This document shows, in pieces, positions 9,775 through 17,728 of a stretch of 33,904 nt of DNA. The notes under the pieces were generated by a model. It was given only the letters and a program-made list of their open reading frames with translations, had not been told where the DNA came from and made no database searches. The stretch is from NCBI GenBank assembly GCA_031263525.1, contig JAISFP010000507.1:1-33904 (forward strand). The letters are read 5' to 3'. Numbering within the stretch: the first letter of the stretch is position 1; the number at the start of each line of letters is the position of its first letter. The position numbers and the translations under genes were made by a program. This DNA comes from Deltaproteobacteria bacterium. GTDB taxonomy: Bacteria; Desulfobacterota; Desulfarculia; Adiutricales; Adiutricaceae.

Positions 9775-10566
9775 ACTGGCGGGCCGGGCCGGCCGGCGTC
9801 CCGTGGCGGCTTGCAGGGCTGGGTCCCCTGGCAAGTTGCCGGCATGTCGCGGCGTCCTGTCACGGGGCGGGTTCCCGGTGCCCGTGCCTGTTCGTTCCGG
9901 ACATCGGTCCGGACTGACTGAGCCGGTTCCGGACACCATTGCGGGTACCATTTTCCTGCTCGGAAAGCCGGGGCCAGGGCCCGAGTCAGGCCGTCGTGTC
10001 CCGCCCGACATGCCGGCTCCGGCGCTGGGTCCGGTCCCGCGACCGTCGCTGGTCCGCCTCGGGAAGCACGTTGCCGGCACCAGGCAAGGCCAGGCAAGGT
10101 CAAGTCAGGTCACTTTAGGCCTGGCAAGGTCAAGTCAGCTCAGTTCAAGCCAGGTCAAGCCAGGTCAAGCCAGGTTAGTTCAGTTCAATTATGGCAAGTT
10201 CTGGTCAGGATGCACTGTCTCGGCACCCGGTCCGGGCCGCCTGTGCCGGTGTCCGGGCTGACGGTCGGTCCGGGCTCTGCTGAGTTGGGGAGAGACGTGA
10301 GGGCGCGATTGCATTTTTAAACGTGCCTGCGACATCCGGGAACTGGTTCCGGATCGCTTGCTGTGGCAAGGAAAGGAACGGAGAGGGCTTTGGAGAAGGA
10401 TCCCTTAAAAGGCACAGGAACAGGCCGGGAGACGGGCATCGCTGACCTCCGGACCGGGGCGGGGGGTGCCGGCGCGGACCCGGCCGTTGCGGGAGGCCCG
10501 GACGGCCAGGCGGACGGGCGCGGGGGCTCCGGGGCCGGCGGGCCCGTGCCAGGGGATCCGTCCGTC
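9775..10566. other. Intergenic region with degenerate 10-bp-type repeat
   Basis: About 790 bp between the ATPase and the radical-SAM gene. A degenerate tandem repeat lies at about 10,079-10,190. The stretch from 10,363 is open in the radical-SAM frame from a GTG, but the 68 residues it would add are Gly/Pro/Ala-rich and look non-coding. No promoter is convincing. Confidence 0.55.
10079..10190. repeat. Degenerate short tandem repeat (CAAGTCAGGT-like)
   Basis: Repeats variants of CAAGTCAGGT, CAAGCCAGGT and CAGGCAAGGT roughly every 10 bp, becoming degenerate toward TTAGTTCAGTTCAA. It is non-coding and not shared with other gaps in the window. Confidence 0.8.
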
Positions 10567-11232
10567 ATGTCTTCCGTCCGGGCTCCGGAGAGGCCGCTCC
10601 CGGACGACCGCCTCTTCCTGGGCTTCACCCACGCCCCCCTGGCAGCCCTGGGCCCCGGCCTCCGGGCTGGGGTGTGGACATGCGGGTGCGATCTGGGATG
10701 CCCGGGCTGCGTGGCCCCCGAGCTCCAGGCGGCCGGGCCCGAGGACGCGGTTCCCGCCGCGGATCTGGCGGCCTGGGCGGCAGCGACCGTGAGGGATGGG
10801 GGGCTCTCCGGCCTCACCGTCTCCGGGGGCGAGCCCTTCTACAGGCCCGAGGCGCTCAGGATCTTCCTCGAGCTCTGCCGGGAGGGCGGCGTGGGGGACG
10901 TGCTCGTCTATTCCGGGAGGAGGGCTGGCGAGCTCGTGGAGGCATTCCCCTGGGTTCCGGAGCTCGTGACCGCCCTGGTGGACGGCCCCTTCGAGGAGGG
11001 CAGGCCGTCCTCCAGGCCCTGGAAGGGCTCCGAGGGCCAGACCCTCACTGTGTTCGCCGGGGGCCAGCTCGCCCGGCTCTATGCCGCGTGGGAGGCCTCC
11101 GAGGAGTGGCCGCTCCAGATGGTGGCCTTCCCCGAGGGGGTGGTGAGGATCCTGGGGATCCCAAAGATTGGCACTTATGATAGTATTTCGTTGGGACGGG
11201 ACCCGTGCGGTCCCGGCGGCAGAGACGGCTGA
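10567..11232 (+). CDS. Small radical-SAM 4Fe-4S protein, NrdG/activase-like
   Basis: A 221-residue protein with the radical-SAM cluster motif CxxxCxxC at Cys41, Cys45 and Cys48 (TCGCDLGCPGCV), followed by GGEP at 87-90, which binds the amino group of S-adenosylmethionine. The length and compact partial barrel fit the glycyl-radical-activase/NrdG-like group, which uses SAM and a reduced 4Fe-4S cluster to make a radical on a partner protein. No glycyl-radical enzyme is nearby, so the substrate is unknown. Start 10567 was chosen because it sits before the conserved part and has an AGGGGAT about 12 bp upstream; a GTG at 10363 in the same frame would add a low-complexity extension. The last 20 residues after IPKIGTYDS are weakly conserved in appearance. 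It lies between the AAA+ gene and the FHA array, on the same strand. Confidence 0.75.
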   Translation: MSSVRAPERPLPDDRLFLGFTHAPLAALGPGLRAGVWTCGCDLGCPGCVAPELQAAGPEDAVPAADLAAWAAATVRDGGLSGLTVSGGEPFYRPEALRIFLELCREGGVGDVLVYSGRRAGELVEAFPWVPELVTALVDGPFEEGRPSSRPWKGSEGQTLTVFAGGQLARLYAAWEASEEWPLQMVAFPEGVVRILGIPKIGTYDSISLGRDPCGPGGRDG

Positions 11233-11444
11233 CGACCCCGTTGCTGCCGGAGCCGCCGGGACGGCTGACGTCCCCGTGACTGCCGGAACTGCCGAGACGG
11301 AGCCGGCGTTTTCGGGGCTCCCCGAGCGGTCGTGACGCCCGGAGCTTCGGGACTGCCGGAGCGGACGTGACGGCAGGCGCGTCCGAATCTTCCGCCCCGC
11401 GAACATCGTCCGCCAGGACGGAAGCTGGAAAGGTCCGAACCCCC

Positions 11445-12584
11445 ATGGCCTTCGCGAAGCTATGCGCCTGCGGGCGCCTCAACTCCCCGCTCGCGTACCG
11501 TTGCGCCGACTGCGGGGGGGATCTGTCCATGTTCCCTGCGGAGTTCGTGGAAGGCCCCGGCGGCAGCGGCGAGGACGGTCCCGGTCCGGGAGTCGGAGGC
11601 GCGGACGTCGAGCCGGAGGCTGCCGTCGACGTGGCCGTGGACGTCTATGCTGACGACGGAGACATCGAGGTCGAGCTCGCGGACCCGGCGGACGAGCTTT
11701 TCCCGGAGCTCCGCGGGGAGCCGGACGCGGGCGGCCCCCCGCCTGACCGCGCCGGCCCGGCGACCGAACTGCGGGATCTCCCCGGCTTCCGGGCCGGGGC
11801 CGCCTTTCCGGCGGCCCCGGCGCCGCCTCCCCGTGGTTCCGGGCGGGGAGGCCGGGCTTCCTCCCCCTCCCCGGAATCCTCGGCCTGGGGGGCCCTGGGC
11901 GCCGCCGGGACTGACCCCGGTGACCCGGACGGTGCGCGGGGGGATGGCGGTGCGCCCGGCCCTGCGGACTTCGGGGGCGGCCCCGAGGCGCCTCTCCTGG
12001 ACGCGGCTCCTGGGCCGGACACGCCGGTCAAGATCTGCTCGCGGGGCCACGTTAACCCTCCAGGCGCTTGGCTGTGCATGGACCCGGGTTGCGGCGAGGA
12101 CATATCGACCGGGGACATCGTGCCCTTCGGTGTCAGGGCCGTGGCCGGGGGCACGTCCGCGGGGACAGGCATCCCGGACCCGGCCGGGCCGGGAGGATCT
12201 CCGGGCGGCGGGGACCGGCGGCAGGCGGGGGACGGGACGGGGCCGGGCGCGGGGCCCGTGGAGGCTGAGGACGAGCCGCTGATCATCTATCCCGAGGAGG
12301 AGCAGCTGATATTCGTCCTGGACGGGACCGCGAGCTTCGCCGTGAGGGACGGGGACGTCGTGGGGCGGCTGGCCAAGGGGGCCGATCTCCTGGAGCGCTG
12401 GCCAACGGTCTCCAGGAGGCACCTGAAGGTGGCCTTCAGGGAGGGGAAGTGGTATGCCACCAACCTCTCCGAAAACGGCACCTACGTAAACGGGGCGTAC
12501 CTGGAGAAGGGCTCCACCTCCGAGGTGGGCCCCGGAGACGAGGTCAAGCTCTCCACCCGCGTGGCCCTCATGGTGGCGCCGTGA
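11445..12584 (+). CDS. Zinc-ribbon/FHA domain protein 1 (full-length copy)
   Basis: A 379-residue protein. Residues 7-25 form a zinc ribbon (LCACGRLNSPLAYRCADCG, CxC...CxxC). A long acidic, proline- and glycine-rich linker follows, then a second putative zinc knuckle (ICSRGHVNPPGAWLCMDPGC, ligands probably C/H/C/C). The C-terminal FHA domain (about 288-379) has the phosphothreonine-reading residues in place: VGR, SRRHLK (about 323) and NGTYVNG (about 344). FHA domains bind phosphothreonine peptides, so this should be a phospho-dependent adaptor in the cytoplasm. It is the only copy in the array with the N-terminal zinc ribbon and is probably the ancestral one. The start at 11445 has GGAAAGG 11 bp upstream. 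Its stop overlaps the next gene's GTG by 4 nt (GTGA). Confidence 0.85.
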   Translation: MAFAKLCACGRLNSPLAYRCADCGGDLSMFPAEFVEGPGGSGEDGPGPGVGGADVEPEAAVDVAVDVYADDGDIEVELADPADELFPELRGEPDAGGPPPDRAGPATELRDLPGFRAGAAFPAAPAPPPRGSGRGGRASSPSPESSAWGALGAAGTDPGDPDGARGDGGAPGPADFGGGPEAPLLDAAPGPDTPVKICSRGHVNPPGAWLCMDPGCGEDISTGDIVPFGVRAVAGGTSAGTGIPDPAGPGGSPGGGDRRQAGDGTGPGAGPVEAEDEPLIIYPEEEQLIFVLDGTASFAVRDGDVVGRLAKGADLLERWPTVSRRHLKVAFREGKWYATNLSENGTYVNGAYLEKGSTSEVGPGDEVKLSTRVALMVAP

Positions 12585-13165
12585 GGGCCTGGGCGATTGC
12601 CGACAGGGGCGACGCTGGCGGGGATCCCGGCCCGGGGGACTTCGGGGGCGGCCCCGTGGCGCATCTCCTGGAAGCGCCCCCGGAGCCGGACACGCCGGTC
12701 AGGATCTGCCCGAGGGGCCACGTGAACCCTCCAGGCGCGCTTCTGTGCCTGGAAGCGGACTGCGGCGAGGACATGCCGGGCGCGGACATAGTGTACTTCG
12801 GGGCCAGGGGCCGGAAGCCGCCCGGTTTGCCCGTTCTGACCTGTCAGCCCGACGAGCCGCTTGTCATTTATCCCGAGGAGGAACAGTTGGAAATCATTCA
12901 AGACGTGAACGCGGGCCTCGCCGCGAGTGGCGGGGACGCCGAGGCGCTGCCGGCCGAGGGGGCCGATCTCCTGGAGGGCGAGATTGCGGTCGCCATGATT
13001 AACCTGAGGATGGTCTCCAGGGACGGAAAGTGGTACGCCACCAATCTCTCCGACATCGGAGCCTACGTAAACGGAGTGTGCCTGGAGAAGGGCGCCACCT
13101 CCGAGGTGGACCCCGGCGACGAGGTCAGGGTCACCGCCCACGTGGACCTCAAGGTGGCGCCGTGA
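12581..13165 (+). CDS. Zinc-ribbon/FHA-like protein 2, degenerate FHA
   Basis: A 194-residue paralogue starting at GTG 12581, overlapping the previous stop as GTGA. It opens with MRAWAIADRG, a copy of the downstream phosphatase N-terminus. The zinc knuckle ICPRGHVNPPGALLCLEADC and then an FHA-like tail follow. The FHA core is eroded: where copy 1 has VGR, SRRH and NGT, this copy has EAL, MINL and IGA. The surrounding framework (GKWYATNLSD, YVNG, LEKGATSEVDPGDEV) remains. It probably no longer reads phosphothreonine, but the frame is intact, so it may still act as a structural or decoy subunit. Translation is likely coupled to the genes on both sides. Confidence 0.8.
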   Translation: MRAWAIADRGDAGGDPGPGDFGGGPVAHLLEAPPEPDTPVRICPRGHVNPPGALLCLEADCGEDMPGADIVYFGARGRKPPGLPVLTCQPDEPLVIYPEEEQLEIIQDVNAGLAASGGDAEALPAEGADLLEGEIAVAMINLRMVSRDGKWYATNLSDIGAYVNGVCLEKGATSEVDPGDEVRVTAHVDLKVAP

Positions 13166-13845
13166 TGGCCTGGGCTGTCGCCGACAGGGGCGTCGCGGAC
13201 GTCGCGGGCGGGGCGCCCGGGACGGCGGACTTCGGGGGGGGCCCCGGGGCGCCTCTCCCGGACGCGCCCCCGGGGCCGGACACGCCGGTCAAGATCTGCT
13301 CGCGGGGCCACGTTAACCCTCCAGGCGCGTGGCTGTGCATGGACCCGGGCTGCGGCGAGGACATCTCGAGCGGGGACATCGTGCCTTTCGGTGCCAGGGC
13401 CGCAGCCGGGGGTGCGTCCGCGGGGACAGGCATCCCGGAGCCGGCCGGGCCGGGAGGATCCCCGGGCGGCGGGGAGCGGCGGCAGGCGGGGGACGGGACG
13501 GGGCCGGGCGCGGCGCCCGTGCAGGCTGAGGACGTGCCGCCGATCTTCTATCGCGAGGAGGAGCAGCTGATATTCGTCCTGGACGGGACCGCGAGCTTCG
13601 CCGTGAGGGACGGGGACGGCGTGGGGCGGCTGGCCAAGGGGGCCGTTCTCCTGGAGCGCTGGCCCACGGTCTCCAGGAGGCACCTGAAGGTGGCCTTCAG
13701 GGAGGGGAAGTGGTACGTCACCAGCCTCTCCGACAATGGAACCTACGTAAACGGCGCGTACCTGGAGAAGGGCTCCGCCGCCGAGGTGGGCCCGGGCGAC
13801 GAAGTCAAGCTCTCCACCCGCGTGGCCCTCGGGGTGGCGCCGTGA
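13165..13845 (+). CDS. Zinc-ribbon/FHA domain protein 3
   Basis: A 226-residue paralogue starting at ATG 13165, which overlaps the previous stop by one base (TGATG); a GTG three bases earlier is also in frame. It opens with MAWAVADRG, the phosphatase-like leader. From the zinc knuckle onward it is nearly identical to copy 1, including the long SAGTGIPEPAGPGGSPGGG linker that copies 2 and 4 lack. The FHA domain keeps VGR, SRRHLK and DNGTYVNG, so it should bind phosphothreonine. The high identity with copy 1 points to recent duplication or gene conversion. Confidence 0.85.
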   Translation: MAWAVADRGVADVAGGAPGTADFGGGPGAPLPDAPPGPDTPVKICSRGHVNPPGAWLCMDPGCGEDISSGDIVPFGARAAAGGASAGTGIPEPAGPGGSPGGGERRQAGDGTGPGAAPVQAEDVPPIFYREEEQLIFVLDGTASFAVRDGDGVGRLAKGAVLLERWPTVSRRHLKVAFREGKWYVTSLSDNGTYVNGAYLEKGSAAEVGPGDEVKLSTRVALGVAP

Positions 13846-14375
13846 GGGCGTGGGCGATCGGCGACAGGGGCGGCGCGGGCGGCGCGCCCGGCCCGGCGGA
13901 CTTCGGGGGCGGCCCCGGGGCGCCCCTCCTGGACGCGCCACCGGGGCCGGGCACGCCGGTCAAGATCTGCTCGCGGGGCCACGTGAACCCTCCAGGCGCG
14001 TGCCTGTGCCTGGACCCTGACTGCGGCGAGGACATATCGGGCGTGGACATCGTGCCCTTCGACAGGGGCGATAATCCCCCCCCTCCCCCCCCCGAGCTGA
14101 TATTCGTCCTGGACGGGACCGCGAGCTTCGCCGTGAGGGACGGGGACGTCGTGGGGCGGTCTGCCGAGGGGGCCGAGCTCCTGGAACGCTGGCCCACGGT
14201 CTCCAGGAGGCATCTGCTGGTGGCCTTCAGGGAGGGGAAGTGGCACGTCACCAGCCTCTCCGAAAACGCCACCTACGTGAACGGCGCGTACCTGGAGAAG
14301 GGCGCCGCCTCCGATGTGGGCCCCGGCGACGAGGTCATGCTCTCCACCCGTGCGGTCTTAAAGGTGGTGACGTGA
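13842..14375 (+). CDS. Zinc-ribbon/FHA domain protein 4, short linker
   Basis: A 177-residue paralogue starting at GTG 13842 with a GTGA overlap. It has the leader MRAWAIGDRGG, then the zinc knuckle ICSRGHVNPPGACLCLDPDC. The long linker of copies 1 and 3 is replaced by a short proline run (NPPPPPPEL) encoded by C-rich sequence at 14078-14095. The FHA domain keeps VGR and SRRHLL, but the usual NGT is NAT (SENATYVNG), so binding may be altered. Its stop overlaps the phosphatase GTG start. Confidence 0.82.
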   Translation: MRAWAIGDRGGAGGAPGPADFGGGPGAPLLDAPPGPGTPVKICSRGHVNPPGACLCLDPDCGEDISGVDIVPFDRGDNPPPPPPELIFVLDGTASFAVRDGDVVGRSAEGAELLERWPTVSRRHLLVAFREGKWHVTSLSENATYVNGAYLEKGAASDVGPGDEVMLSTRAVLKVVT

Positions 14376-15127
14376 GGGCCTGGGCGTTCACCGACAGGGG
14401 CGGAGTGCGCGAGAGGAACGAGGACGCCCTGCTGTGGGGCGAGGTCCTCTGGGCGGACGAGATGGACGTGCCGGCCGAGAGGGAGCCCGCCTCCGCGAAC
14501 TTCATGGGGGCCGTGGCGGACGGCATGGGCGGCGGGCCCGGGGGGGCGCAGGCGGCCCGCGCGGTGCTCGCGAACCTCGCGGCGCTCCCGCTACCGGCGT
14601 TCTGGGACGAGGCGAGGGACATGGTGACCCGCTCTCTCGCCGGCACGGCCATGGAGCTCGTGAGGCTCGCGGACGCGGACATGGGCCTGGCCGGCATGGG
14701 CACCGCCGTGGCCGGGCTGTGGGCCCGGGGGGACAGGGCGCTGGCCTTCAACTGCGGGGACTGCCGGGTCTACCGGATCCGGCACGGGTACTTCGATCTC
14801 GTGACCAAGGACCACTCGCTGGTCTACGAGCTCTACGCCTCCGGGGCCATCACCGAGGAGGAGATGGCCACCCACCACCTGAAGCACATCCTGACGTCCT
14901 CGGTCCAGGACTCCCCGGACCAGCCCAGGGCGTTCTTCCGGGAGGTCCCCCTCCAGGACGGGGACGAGTTCCTGGTGTGCTCCGACGGCGTGTGGGAGGC
15001 GCTTCCCAGGAGCGAGATGGAGCGCATGGCCTCCGGGGCGGCCCCCGGCGAGGGCGCGTTCCGCATGGCCAGCGCGCTGAAGGGGCTGGGCTGCCGGGAC
15101 AACACGACCTTCCTGTGGCTCCGCTGA
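14372..15127 (+). CDS. PP2C-family Ser/Thr protein phosphatase
   Basis: A 251-residue metal-dependent phosphatase covering the whole PP2C domain. Motifs in order are RNED (about 15-18), VADGMGGG (about 50), AGMGTAV, NCGDCRVY (about 129), TKDHSLV, CSDGVWEAL (about 205) and RDNTTF near the end. These supply the Asp residues that hold two Mn/Mg ions. It has no membrane segment, so it is cytoplasmic. It probably removes the phosphates that the FHA proteins read, resetting the system. The start is GTG 14372, overlapping the upstream stop as GTGA; the first residues, RAWAFTDRGG, are the source of the leader seen in FHA copies 2 to 4. No Ser/Thr kinase is present in the window, so its partner must lie elsewhere. 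Confidence 0.92.
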   Translation: MRAWAFTDRGGVRERNEDALLWGEVLWADEMDVPAEREPASANFMGAVADGMGGGPGGAQAARAVLANLAALPLPAFWDEARDMVTRSLAGTAMELVRLADADMGLAGMGTAVAGLWARGDRALAFNCGDCRVYRIRHGYFDLVTKDHSLVYELYASGAITEEEMATHHLKHILTSSVQDSPDQPRAFFREVPLQDGDEFLVCSDGVWEALPRSEMERMASGAAPGEGAFRMASALKGLGCRDNTTFLWLR

Positions 15128-15230
15128 GGCCGAGGGGGGAGCTCTCCGCAGGACGGGGCGCGACGGAGGGTCCTCTCCGCTGGACTGGGCGCTCGGCGGC
15201 CTGCGGCCCCGACCAGCCGGGCACGGCCCG

Positions 15231-15250
15231 GAAGTCCCGTCCAGGACTTC
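15231..15250 (+). terminator. Small hairpin between PP2C and FGE-like genes
   Basis: Perfect 7-bp inverted repeat GAAGTCC/GGACTTC with a 6-nt loop, 12 bp before the next start codon. There is no T-run after it, so it may be a pause or mRNA structure rather than a terminator. Confidence 0.3.
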
Positions 15251-15261
15251 TGTGCCGGACC

Positions 15262-16113
15262 ATGGCCTTTTTCTGTGCCGTTTTTTTCGCGGCGACCGGC
15301 GCGGCGCTGCCGCCGCCTGTCCATGCCGCTCCTCCGGGGGCGGCGCGGGGCGGCCCGGAAGATACCGGGATTGCCGTGAACACGCTGGGCATGGAGTTCG
15401 TGCTCGTGCCGGCCGGCGTCTTCGTCATGGGGGATCTGGAAGGCGAGGACGACGAGGCGCCGCTCAGGGAGGTCACGCTGACACGGGACTTCCGCTTGGG
15501 CCGCCACGAGGTCACCCAGAGGCAGTTCGAGCTCGTGACGGGCCGCAACCCGAGCGTGTTCCCCGGGCCGGACAACCCGGTGGACAGCGTGAGCTGGGAG
15601 GACGCCCGCGAGTTCGTCAGCCTTCTGAACGCCCGCGAGGGGACGCGGAAGTACCGCCTGCCCACGGAAGCCGAGTGGGAGCACGCCGCGAGGGGTGGGA
15701 CGAGGTCCAGGTTCTTCTTCGGGGACGACACGTCGCTGCTCGGGCGCTACGACTGGGTGCGCTCGAACTCGGGCGGCGTCACCCATCCGGTGGGCACGAA
15801 GGATCCCGGACCCTACGGGCTCTTCGACATGCACGGGAACGTCGGCGAGTGGGTGGAGGACCGGTACGGGTACCACCATTACGCCGAGGCCAGGAGGGTG
15901 GAGGACCCGACGGGGCCCGCCTCGGGCACGGAGAGGGTGGTCCGCGGGGGCTCGCGCCACGACGATCCCTTCCACGCCCGTCCCGCAGACCGGCTGGGCT
16001 CCGATCCGGCAGAGGTGCCTGAAGAGATCCGGGGCTCGTACGGGTTCCGCGTGGCGTATTTCCCGGAGCCGGTGAAGAAGAGCCTCTTCGGCAGAGGGAA
16101 GGGCCGGCGCTAG
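15262..16113 (+). CDS. Exported FGE/SUMF1-fold protein lacking catalytic cysteines
   Basis: A 283-residue protein with a likely Sec signal peptide (MAFFCAVFFAATGAALPPPVHA, cleaved near A22), so it should act outside the cytoplasm. The rest is the formylglycine-generating-enzyme (SUMF1) domain: HEVTQRQFELV, NPVDSVSWEDA, YRLPTEAEWEHAARGG, PYGLFDMHGNVGEWV, VVRGGSRHDD and a final YGFRVAYF. In true formylglycine-generating enzymes two cysteines in the C-terminal part do the oxidation. Here the segment after RGGS (RHDDPFHARPADRLGS) has none, so sulfatase activation is unlikely. Such domains also serve as binding modules next to bacterial Ser/Thr kinases. It follows the phosphatase by 134 bp on the same strand. 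The Shine-Dalgarno site is weak, so a slightly earlier non-ATG start is possible. Confidence 0.85.
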   Translation: MAFFCAVFFAATGAALPPPVHAAPPGAARGGPEDTGIAVNTLGMEFVLVPAGVFVMGDLEGEDDEAPLREVTLTRDFRLGRHEVTQRQFELVTGRNPSVFPGPDNPVDSVSWEDAREFVSLLNAREGTRKYRLPTEAEWEHAARGGTRSRFFFGDDTSLLGRYDWVRSNSGGVTHPVGTKDPGPYGLFDMHGNVGEWVEDRYGYHHYAEARRVEDPTGPASGTERVVRGGSRHDDPFHARPADRLGSDPAEVPEEIRGSYGFRVAYFPEPVKKSLFGRGKGRR

Positions 16114-17031
16114 GCCTGTCCGGTTCCGGGGGCGTTTATCAGCCGGCAGCATCGCCTTTTTGGGCACGGGACAGCACGTCGCCCGCCGTCTCAGCCGTGA
16201 GCCGGCCGGATGACGGACCCGGTCTGGACAGCCGGGCAGAGCCCGTCCGGCACGGCATTGCACGGCCGCAGGAAGCTTTCAGATCAGGAGAGCGATCCGG
16301 GGCTCGCCTCCCCCCGTTCCTCGGCGGTCGTGGCGACAGCAGGGTCCGGGCGGCAGTCTGTGCTCTCAGGGGGAGCGAGAGAAAAGCAGGAGCGACGGGT
16401 CCATGGAAGTGAGCGAAGTTCCGGAGCGACGGGTCCATGGGAGGGAGCGAAGGTCCGGAGGGTGAAGGCTGGTGTTGACGGTCGGAACGGTGCCCGGGGC
16501 AAGAGTCGTCATGGCTGTCCTGGCGCGGACGGGGCAGCAAAAGACGCAGAAAGTCCAGCGCGGGCGGACGAATCAGGCGCTGGGGAAGGTGTACCAGATT
16601 GTTCAGACGATGGGATGATCTTTGTCCCCGGTGGCCCTGGCTGTCAGCACGGGACGGTACGGCCCAGTACGGTTTTGCGGGCGTGGCGGAGGTGCCCTGT
16701 CGCGCCATTGCAAGACATTCAGCCGGCGTTTCCGATCGCGAGAGCAGATGACGGGGCTGACCGGGAGAGGCTGGCTCAGGCCAACTCATCTCAAGATGTT
16801 GGCGCGTGTCGTCGACGGACTCACATGGAGGTCCCTGGGTCTTTCAGGGCGGGCTGTCGCGGTCACGTTTTCGGAAAAACCCGAGCCTGGGGGGTGGAAA
16901 GTCCCGCGTTTTGCGCGAGTCCCCCCTCGGATTCGCGAGCGCGTCGTCGAGGCGCGTCCGCTTGCCATGACCTGGCGTCCGTGTCCTCTGCCAATTGGGA
17001 CCTGGCCATTAGAGATGGATTGAAGTATTGG
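16114..17031. other. Intergenic region before the MITE-bounded island
   Basis: About 900 bp without a convincing gene. Overlapping ORFs in several frames have no recognisable motifs and no ribosome sites. It contains a 34-bp tandem duplication and turns AT-rich just before 17,032. Confidence 0.55.
16389..16456. repeat. 34-bp tandem repeat, two units
   Basis: Two adjacent units (16389-16422 and 16423-16456) starting GGAGCGACGGGTCCATGG, differing at a few positions. Non-coding. Confidence 0.85.
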
Positions 17032-17174
17032 TATTGCCAGTTTAATCAAATGTCGGAATCTTCTTCCATATTTAGTAGCTGATCATAGCAAGCTGATACC
17101 AGGACTGGGTTTTGCCCGACATTTCCACTTTTGGGCTGATAGCCAAATTCCGACATTTGATTAAACGGGTAATA
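17032..17174 (+). mobile_element. MITE-like element, copy A
   Basis: A 143-bp AT-rich element with 28-bp terminal inverted repeats: left arm 17032-17059, right arm 17147-17174, with two mismatches. The outer end reads TATTACCCGTTTAAT and the inner part AATGTCGGAAT. The interior aligns with the reverse complement of copy B at 19884-20028, including CTTCTTCCAT just inside one end. It contains no ORF, so mobility would need a transposase from elsewhere. A target-site duplication is not evident. The family of the parent IS is not known to me. Confidence 0.8.
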
Positions 17175-17728
17175 TATCAAAGACATGCTGTATAAGGCAC
17201 ATGTTGAGAACTCAGTCATAGTAAAGAATTTTTTTTTGGCTATTCGGAACATATGGTGAATTATGAAGAGTTATGTGTTTGTATCTTTTGGGTATCCGTT
17301 CAGTATCTGTTCACGGGCTGAGAGGCCAGGTGCCGGGCGAAGACTTTCCGGCAGCCAGGGGAGGAAGGCCGGGCGAGACGGAAAGCGGAGCCGAATGAGG
17401 GTTGCCGGGCGGTTGGGCGGAGGCGGTCCTGGACCCGGATGAAGGTTGCCGGGAGGCCGGGCGGAGGCCTTTCGCGACCCGGACGAGGGTTGCCGGGAGG
17501 CGGGGGAGGGTGGCACGCTTCCTCGTAAACGGATACCCCGGTACGGATTTGCCCCTATATTTTCGATGATTGAGTCAGAATCTTCTGTACAGATTTGCAA
17601 AAGGGTAGCGAAGGGGATATACTTCGAAAGTTATCGAATTGGCGTTGCGCCTCATAGGATTGGGAAGCGGGACTGTTGCGGGGCCGCTGACCCTAATTCG
17701 TTCCAGGAGGCAGGGAGGAACAGAAGTT
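17175..17728. other. Island left flank: AT-rich stretch then 44-bp repeats
   Basis: The first 100 bp are AT-rich with a T9 run near 17,229. The rest is GC-rich and holds a 44-bp repeat. The frame of the next gene is open from 17639, but the ribosome site points to the ATG at 17729. Confidence 0.55.
17397..17510. repeat. 44-bp tandem repeat, about 2.6 units
   Basis: Units begin at 17397, 17441 and 17485 with GAGGGTTGCCGGG or GAAGGTTGCCGGG; the third is partial. Non-coding. Confidence 0.8.

Noticed and set aside
10363-10566. GTG start adding 68 residues to the radical-SAM protein
   Set aside because: The residues are low-complexity, and a start at 10567 fits the usual length of this protein type.
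14434-15261. Long upstream extension of the FGE-fold ORF through the PP2C gene
   Set aside because: That part is an out-of-frame reading of the phosphatase; the signal peptide marks the start at 15262.
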